Assembly: GCA_000333855.2 (NCBI GenBank)
Contig: CM007337.1
Location: 358,360 to 422,359, forward strand
Direction of reading: 5' to 3'
Source: Endotrypanum monterogeii
Taxonomy: Eukaryota; Euglenozoa; Kinetoplastea; Trypanosomatida; Trypanosomatidae
Length of the DNA stretch: 64,000 bases
Shown here: positions 61,101 to 64,000 of the stretch, piece after piece
Position numbering within the stretch: position 1 is the first letter of the stretch
Layout: each line of letters begins with the position of its first letter
Position numbers and translations under genes: made by a program
Notes under the pieces: generated by a model
Database searches by the model: none
The model's input: only the letters and a program-made list of their open reading frames with translations
What the model was told of the DNA's origin: nothing

Positions 61101-64000
61101 GGGATCTAAAATCAGCGACTCCGCAGAGGAGATACGGCAGCTCTTCCTGGGGAGCTTGCTTGAGCTGGTTTTTGTGGCCGGTCGCCGTATTGGCTCGATA
61201 TATCCGCTTCTTAACGTGTTTCTACGACGCAGCTGGAATACGGTAGGGGCGCATGGGCTTGTGCAGTGCTGCGAGGTGCTGGATGCTCTCTCCTGGGCGG
61301 TGCCAGATTTACTGCGGAACGACTGCGACGTGTGGGTGTCGTCCTTGTTGGAGGCGTTGATGGAGTACGACACACTTGTGGTGACACACCGCCGCGCGCA
61401 CGAGGGTGCACCAGGTAGCGACCCCATCGGCGCCAAAGCACCAATGAGTGCACCTGCATCCGGCACATCCGCCGGCGTCACTGCGGCCCCTACAGGGAGC
61501 CGAGAGGAGGATGCAGCAGTTGCGCACAACATATCGAAACATTCCTTGGCGACATTGGAACGTGCGAGTCCTGCGCAATACGAGGACAGCACCGCCGATG
61601 CAGCTGACAACATGAGCGACGCGGTAGAAAATGCGCGCTCCCCGTCGGTACCGTTTCCCTGTACGTCAGGCGCTGATCGAGAGGCGGCGTCGTCTTGGGA
61701 ACAACAATTAAAGCTCGTTTATCAAGCTTTGACTCTGTGCTTGACATCATTGCAACCGCTGGTGTCTCAGACGGGGAAGCGGTTGGTTGCGGTTAGTTTG
61801 TCTGAATGCCTCAAGTCGTCCCACGTGCCTCGCAGCGAGGCTGCGCGGCGCGGTGTACTGACGACGTCAACCACCGCACCAACGGATGGTCGTGGAAAAT
61901 ACAGCGCTGGTTTAGACGGGGAGTCTGGCGCCACGCTTGTCGGGTCGACGCGCTCCTCGCTCCAGAATGCAAAGTCGCCTACGGGTCAACCCACAACGTT
62001 AGCTGTGTTTGATCTCATGTCCGACTCACACGAGGAGCTGATCTCTTTTTTGAATTCGTGTGTGTGCACTCCGCTGCTGGAGTACATGGTGCATTGCAAC
62101 CTCTCGACCATCTCCATGAGGTTGGTGAAGAACCTGCTGTCACGTTTAGAGTCGCTGAGCGCCGTGCACGAGGAGGCGTTGCTGCGGCTGGCGGGGGCGA
62201 TAGACGTCAACTCCTTACCTCCGCAGTTTCACGCAGAAAACAACGCTGTTCAGTCCTCTTTTATAGGCTCGGCGGGCAGCAGCCTCACACCACCGACTAA
62301 TGGTGTGTATTCGTTGTCGGGGTCGGCACGCGCACATCTGGAGGTGAGGCTACGAGAGGTACGTGAGCAGCTGTGTCTGCAACGATCGCGGCAGCACCAT
62401 GAGGGCAACGAAATGGCAAAGGCTGACGGCTGTGCTCCTGGTGCTTCTCTTTCCTGCCCCGCTTCCCACGCGTCATCACGGTTGGTGAAGGAGGCGCTGT
62501 GGTTTAGAGATGCGGCGATCAGTCGCCTGTGGGTGCAGAGCACCGACTGCACTTCGACCGTGCGGCGCGTCTTTCCGTTCGACGAGGTGAAGACTTCCTG
62601 GGAGACAGAGGGGGAAATGCATCTACTCGGGTGTCTATTGGTGGCGGCCGCATGGCGGCACCCACCTTCGACAGCTGCCTTTGCAGCCACGCTGCACACA
62701 TACTTTTTACATCGATTTGGCCCAGAAAGCGTTGCAGTTGCGTACGTGCGGTGTGTGTGTTCCGGTTATTACAATCTCTGCATGCCACTTGGCCCTTTGC
62801 AGGACGAGCGGATTTTCGCTCAGGCGGCCCCACCGCCGTCCGTGCCACCGCAGCAGCAGCAGCAGCAGCAACAAGGGGTTGATCCTGCAGGCTCGTACAG
62901 CGACACTGCCACTGAGGGCGACACTTCACCCACTGCTGTGGGACGCTCGGTTACGATGTCCGGCAGCGGCTTATATGATGCCGCTCTACTGGTAGCGCAG
63001 GAGATGAACACGGATGTCATTCCCCGTAACGGCAGCTCTCTTTTCCCTCCAGCGCTTGCCGCAGCGACTCCCGGGGAGAGGAACACCACCGCCTGGCGAA
63101 AGGGCAATGTCGTTGTTGCCAGGTCGTCAGGGATGGGCGGTCGCGTTGTCAGTTGGGAAGACGATACATCGGCGCCAGCCATCGTGGGTGCAGAGAGCGG
63201 ATCGTTGGCCTCTTCTCCCCCTGCCATCACCTCTGCCGGTCCATCAGGGGCACGCGCGCCGATGCGGAGGGCTCTGACAAACAGCGCAGTGGCATCGCCC
63301 AGCTCAGTTCTCACTAGCACAGCCACAGTCCGCAGAATTCATAGGAACTGTATGGCATTCGCGCGTCCCATGGCGATGTGCCCCAGCGCGGAGCGCCTCG
63401 ACAGCAGCAGCGATGGGCGTCGCTCCGCTGATTTGATCACCGCCGTGCGCGGTTCTGACAATGAAGAGGACCAGGACTGCAGCGGACGCATGTGGACAGA
63501 TTCCTACTACGCGCGCCAGACAAGAAGCAGTAGTAGTACTGCGCTGCCGTATCCACTTCCAAGTGGTTATCAACATCCCTATTCTCAGCAGTTTCTCCAG
63601 CAGGGGTACCCCTTGCTGACCCGTACGGCTGCCTCGACGCCCTTCTGCAGCCCTAATTCACTCACTCGAACAATCACGGCAACCAGCACAAATGGCGCAG
63701 ACACACCGCCGTCAACGACGCATCCGCATTCAGGCACGACGGTAACCCAACCCATTCCAGTCGTAACAGAAGGTAACGGGGGTGGGAATAATAATAACGG
63801 TCGCGGTGCCGTGATTGGAAGCGATCCGGACAAGTACGCCAGTGCCTCCGTCCCTGTAGCTCTTTCTGGTCCCCACAGCGGAAGCGGCAGCGGAACTTCG
63901 ATGTATCCTGGGAGTTTCTTTGGGGACACTTTCGCCGCGGAGGGACGGACCGCCGGCGATGGCCGCAGGCGCATCGGCAACACGAACACCAGGTCTCATG
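52174..64000 (+). CDS. Giant TOR-type HEAT-repeat protein, N-terminal part (runs off the window)
   Basis: One uninterrupted frame of at least 3,942 codons with no stop before the window edge. Helical HEAT-like blocks alternate with long Ser/Ala/Thr/Pro-rich inserts. Helical blocks lie at about 54590-55240, 57590-57890, 58150-58290, 58490-58740, 59060-59400, 59760-61400, 61690-61800, 62010-62240 and 62460-62810. The block from residue 2530 (DPEPLVRTCALDSL, LFTVLWDSHMPNRRKAAQLL, LNPSFIFPRLRQVLAQ) lines up with the mTOR HEAT segment around mTOR residues 620-720. RTEFAMAVLQLLGTISSIEPWD (about 2790) resembles the later RREAIRVLGLLGALDPY block. A polyQ tract sits at 62851-62874. TOR proteins are PI3K-related kinases controlling growth; trypanosomatids have several. 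The FAT and kinase domains would lie beyond the window, so TOR identity is provisional; a kinase-less HEAT scaffold is the alternative. Confidence 0.6.
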   Translation, partial: MPSRLAHITTHFFSIPAAQDEPQYGTAHPMQERTSSTALPAGAATSHRSTGCPLDAPRRVVSVRRGGGGSQPYSSAATGRPSSAASSTVALTPTLSPTSPIAFRRPIFSVSPCSSGGRPQSWAALTRLRRAPEDSSLAFSSSPRMPAQCTWTEASGTEATTHSYPTVGTESRRWIVSAGIGVAGREATSGAADVMSAEHSYQSTGTASQQGAQSHATGPMSPKVRVLSNRAAPAPPPPPPTPSTALHQDRIRDGLSATASGRSGDSVGGRGGANPILNDSSTTLVTEADGEFLLQPLIHFVEDEEALCYVSRVLGRTRLDEVVVPGADEITRGSATGVSGSHDKKSPGNTVQRDYVLNAQQSKSLHALMRSSSDAQCTTGGCRVLAPTFGTARGAHGDAKSGVTGSDMGTSANCLGCSSASPQVSRLHSGNTEDGASTATLAFTKKRNVLTDCQASTAAATTPSLDQRASTSSHCDPSGVAGAPHAAARHFMSMSRRSADAIGLGASLEANGASWVSPEISKLNANGSEGHTAARAEMAGTAMGSVSSAIDVEGFLLLVRHNVFANYRIVPAHCARRSYEQLPGRYRAGFDAIEAEVRVQQQQRDLQQGNSDTAANRGAEVTNGPVVKSGGGGGTSERGGLTSMSHPCSRLSEGSAVGMAGAAPGASSYVADGYRDPLTFAGMGYYVAGSRGGALPITMSFSGSIGAASTATTPAASPSWLGSSGGIFREASVFPSSFSRAVEERAPAARATPASVVSSPTVEDAAVAATGPGVSSLRSSSPTSAVTPTSAPMYDTAPEAGISSRVALLQHVHHTIQAFIARGEREAALHFIMAAAPYRFPGISDGDRILAFFNQIRLFLPSPRFGIVMLAMEVWRSLYRPGVGAGAADCTHMTEELLALIEVYLCHGRTYAEYVSGLLMLRAVLAFAMENSTLGSSTAAVLLQHQSLLRSRLPNFLLAVWLILMEFYTIDDTVRPPRRVLRDLAANVMQDLFTVALELEMILPVQNVVANAVNVFFAGPQSQSQPQLLPFTPTTTTFHNINNARAAVELGRRGRVEASSEHHRSDTDAAGTSALAPSTSPHGTDTIARSADVNAVRILLPTSQVADDHNYGAGKSDVAEMRANLSRSPSPCNPSRTHGKNSLAKAANTTVMPANLSPDATIQSAWAMPTTASASASPTPQVPTASYRNITKSVWGSVKRAARRLIDGGSVSSRSSVRDFFATGNSARGVAKNTRAPQKASCGTSEKPSGLDVPGHVASERRLAMNNRPSPPLLIDVLDDVFHESISTDPSQNADTVMRCMGAGPPPAPTFTNATGAGRRWAVHSSDPHSSQDLLRMTVNPAGAGRGHSTIFSPIHGFRLPHAATSPMLRQGQWIQPRHLQRTFNLSAAAATTLVPESPSAFSDALWGSTPFDGAVFSRSTLWTLPLARALEVAGRPSSLEVAVAASTLTLGAFLCAWRVAGRSDETVCSEVRWEGTPKSTKPPRTSAHCHGAKFTDTSSSPCRDAPSPRYLYPTADGTSPGNTDPLAEGVILPLVSPENFVQGEGSAPVAARGDSFGDALPPLRPSSTAGSSMTLPHGVSGVRGVTGHTRVESNTSSLSMQPPVTAVVSRTDMSPPRTRLLASITADVDPEWHSVEGAATNMYIPPLISVTTPLVEAAGAGAAAPGSVGMTVTPPVIPETAPLIAVSPSLGSRKESSASVAQGAMDTPAVCRNGVDKTPASCAAASAASPDADFTAPPNDQVYRSTSSPGGIPQGVAGPKTQHLAPRAKDELPGAISASRTESCGAPVPNSTSTGVAEVSPTSLEFFLPSWVAARIVERCVHPRWDVVTTPTLSSLPESGNAAARPTSGLVVTKEVEALLTSVVPLLSLYYLGSLSPTTVTAATQVLVNCAIKAVKSLSQGVCAGSSNDSSGRGCAPVGARVHASSDAPLSSSCAPRRSHADNPLNGTESLAASPRAAAPADAGVATIEPCAASFTSPLSACVEEDSALVDGTVLLNAILFIITVAERYPDLYETIVRERLYPLLHSTLLLHSSAIEEPQLLLSVPLSSAGAAAFFSLGTPATRWKARESPNHQQQCNGSPASPINAPTVEGDAFLQRMRVFMSRTMYQRVVMPALALLSQNMPTNACAERCYPLVARLAQLGLRRPFSMASVTTALCICAVYPPLSSACQSKLIRAMAVVLSTPDDWLTNRDDSADDGDVNGLVAAVSRDKAADGQGSSRHFRKNPAPMLPEEERRSSREEAVATKPVRSRGGVTVTPKHPLVPTVTGAVPHGSLLCPSSRGAARSTTSAATGSVLYSMWRSQLNLRLFLPFFSTDPGSLRSSTPRLRAAQRRQAAQTRLIKHQCFRAMSLLSSTWEGATLFFLEVCLPYFRHPDAQMRLECVQCCIHWLLSDCWHSTGQTHWHQQRCMPAVSPGIIGTASSTALAPLGGSVAAAVTRAPVRDLRTTANSESGTAGDGCKGIALQCSSTLAASAATQAGRACVQPHESPEVAEGLRGRGCAVFGMKASPAVSSATAPSPALSIQTVQHHGCTHVNALREVVHHLVELAVCDPEPLVRTCALDSLSPETYPLLCPHEPTVHQLFTVLWDSHMPNRRKAAQLLCELAPLNPSFIFPRLRQVLAQYTDDLTSSIERPEALSARAKSTSAPLVTSGPSHIHEDALFVLCQVASRLKHSTHLYLPRLLSILSSVLCSTSSTRGAVLQALRFLVTLREDSTEEQSILFAPFFDLVAQQLIDDDGDTSRLLVTVEALQSLLRQFTGSSHSSPQSLPIVVECLHSLLYRKPSIRTEFAMAVLQLLGTISSIEPWDAEAAPRPPALLRRPQNRYALPLLSSLAGVLGRGRAERSRWLERDEKADSATQALAQLQKADRFTPFMARTWCDVILRALMRTASEYVNGTMSQTRGGLCACLEAIMNILINTVAVYHIEIYLPTVLTLVIDLLEKRQTRSRYMESTCEVFVRRPRSRIPTPAVGSTEGSKISDSAEEIRQLFLGSLLELVFVAGRRIGSIYPLLNVFLRRSWNTVGAHGLVQCCEVLDALSWAVPDLLRNDCDVWVSSLLEALMEYDTLVVTHRRAHEGAPGSDPIGAKAPMSAPASGTSAGVTAAPTGSREEDAAVAHNISKHSLATLERASPAQYEDSTADAADNMSDAVENARSPSVPFPCTSGADREAASSWEQQLKLVYQALTLCLTSLQPLVSQTGKRLVAVSLSECLKSSHVPRSEAARRGVLTTSTTAPTDGRGKYSAGLDGESGATLVGSTRSSLQNAKSPTGQPTTLAVFDLMSDSHEELISFLNSCVCTPLLEYMVHCNLSTISMRLVKNLLSRLESLSAVHEEALLRLAGAIDVNSLPPQFHAENNAVQSSFIGSAGSSLTPPTNGVYSLSGSARAHLEVRLREVREQLCLQRSRQHHEGNEMAKADGCAPGASLSCPASHASSRLVKEALWFRDAAISRLWVQSTDCTSTVRRVFPFDEVKTSWETEGEMHLLGCLLVAAAWRHPPSTAAFAATLHTYFLHRFGPESVAVAYVRCVCSGYYNLCMPLGPLQDERIFAQAAPPPSVPPQQQQQQQQGVDPAGSYSDTATEGDTSPTAVGRSVTMSGSGLYDAALLVAQEMNTDVIPRNGSSLFPPALAAATPGERNTTAWRKGNVVVARSSGMGGRVVSWEDDTSAPAIVGAESGSLASSPPAITSAGPSGARAPMRRALTNSAVASPSSVLTSTATVRRIHRNCMAFARPMAMCPSAERLDSSSDGRRSADLITAVRGSDNEEDQDCSGRMWTDSYYARQTRSSSSTALPYPLPSGYQHPYSQQFLQQGYPLLTRTAASTPFCSPNSLTRTITATSTNGADTPPSTTHPHSGTTVTQPIPVVTEGNGGGNNNNGRGAVIGSDPDKYASASVPVALSGPHSGSGSGTSMYPGSFFGDTFAAEGRTAGDGRRRIGNTNTRSH
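62851..62874 (+). repeat. CAG/CAA run (polyglutamine) in the TOR-like gene
   Basis: Six CAG then two CAA codons encode eight glutamines, after the last clear helical block in the window. Confidence 0.9.

Noticed and set aside
52536..63277. Many short + and - strand frames inside the giant ORF
   Set aside because: All lie in phases other than that of the 52174 frame, which stays open without a stop to the window edge.

Overview
The window looks like nuclear chromosome from a trypanosomatid flagellate, most probably Leishmania or a close relative in the Leishmaniinae. Every convincing gene lies on the + strand and is a single exon. The genes are separated by long, low-complexity intergenic stretches rich in polypyrimidine tracts (trans-splice acceptor regions) and in (TA)n, (CA)n and (GT)n microsatellites. 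This is the layout of one polycistronic transcription unit. The gene content (META-domain genes beside a formin) matches my memory of Leishmania chromosome 17, which I cannot check here. No strand switch, tRNA, rRNA or CRISPR array was seen, and no transposon could be firmly identified.

Layout, left to right: two tandem META-domain (META1-like) genes (43-381 and 1659-2054); a leucine-rich-repeat protein of the axonemal nexin-dynein regulatory complex, DRC5/TCTE1-like (3136-5175); an LCLAT1-like lysophospholipid acyltransferase (6245-7675); a Brr2-type spliceosomal helicase broken into two ORFs (8393-10678 and 11081-16090) by a chimeric junction, a META gene fragment and a 10-N gap; a formin with FH1 and FH2 domains plus N-terminal UBA/CUE-like modules (18780-22523); a PCIF1/CAPAM-family methyltransferase (25814-29050); a large class I cyclic-nucleotide phosphodiesterase homologue that has lost most metal ligands (31675-36624); a BTB/POZ protein whose C-terminal part sits in another frame (39164-42997 and 42829-44058); the NatC auxiliary subunit NAA35/Mak10 (45978-48206); a very small predicted membrane protein (50002-50253); and a giant ORF with TOR-type HEAT repeats that runs off the right edge (52174 to beyond 64000).

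As usual in trypanosomatids, neighbours need not share a pathway. Two genes bear on mRNA maturation: the Brr2 helicase (U4/U6 unwinding in cis and trans splicing) and the PCIF1-like protein, a candidate for N6-methylating the first cap adenosine. Formin and DRC5 are cytoskeletal or flagellar. The PDE homologue and the TOR-type protein belong to signalling families.

The most interesting items are the PCIF1-like protein (the kinetoplastid cap-4 begins with N6,N6,2'-O-trimethyladenosine, and the N6-methylating enzyme is not known to me), the pseudo-phosphodiesterase, the Brr2/META junction (which may hide a collapsed tandem duplication), and the TOR-like giant protein.
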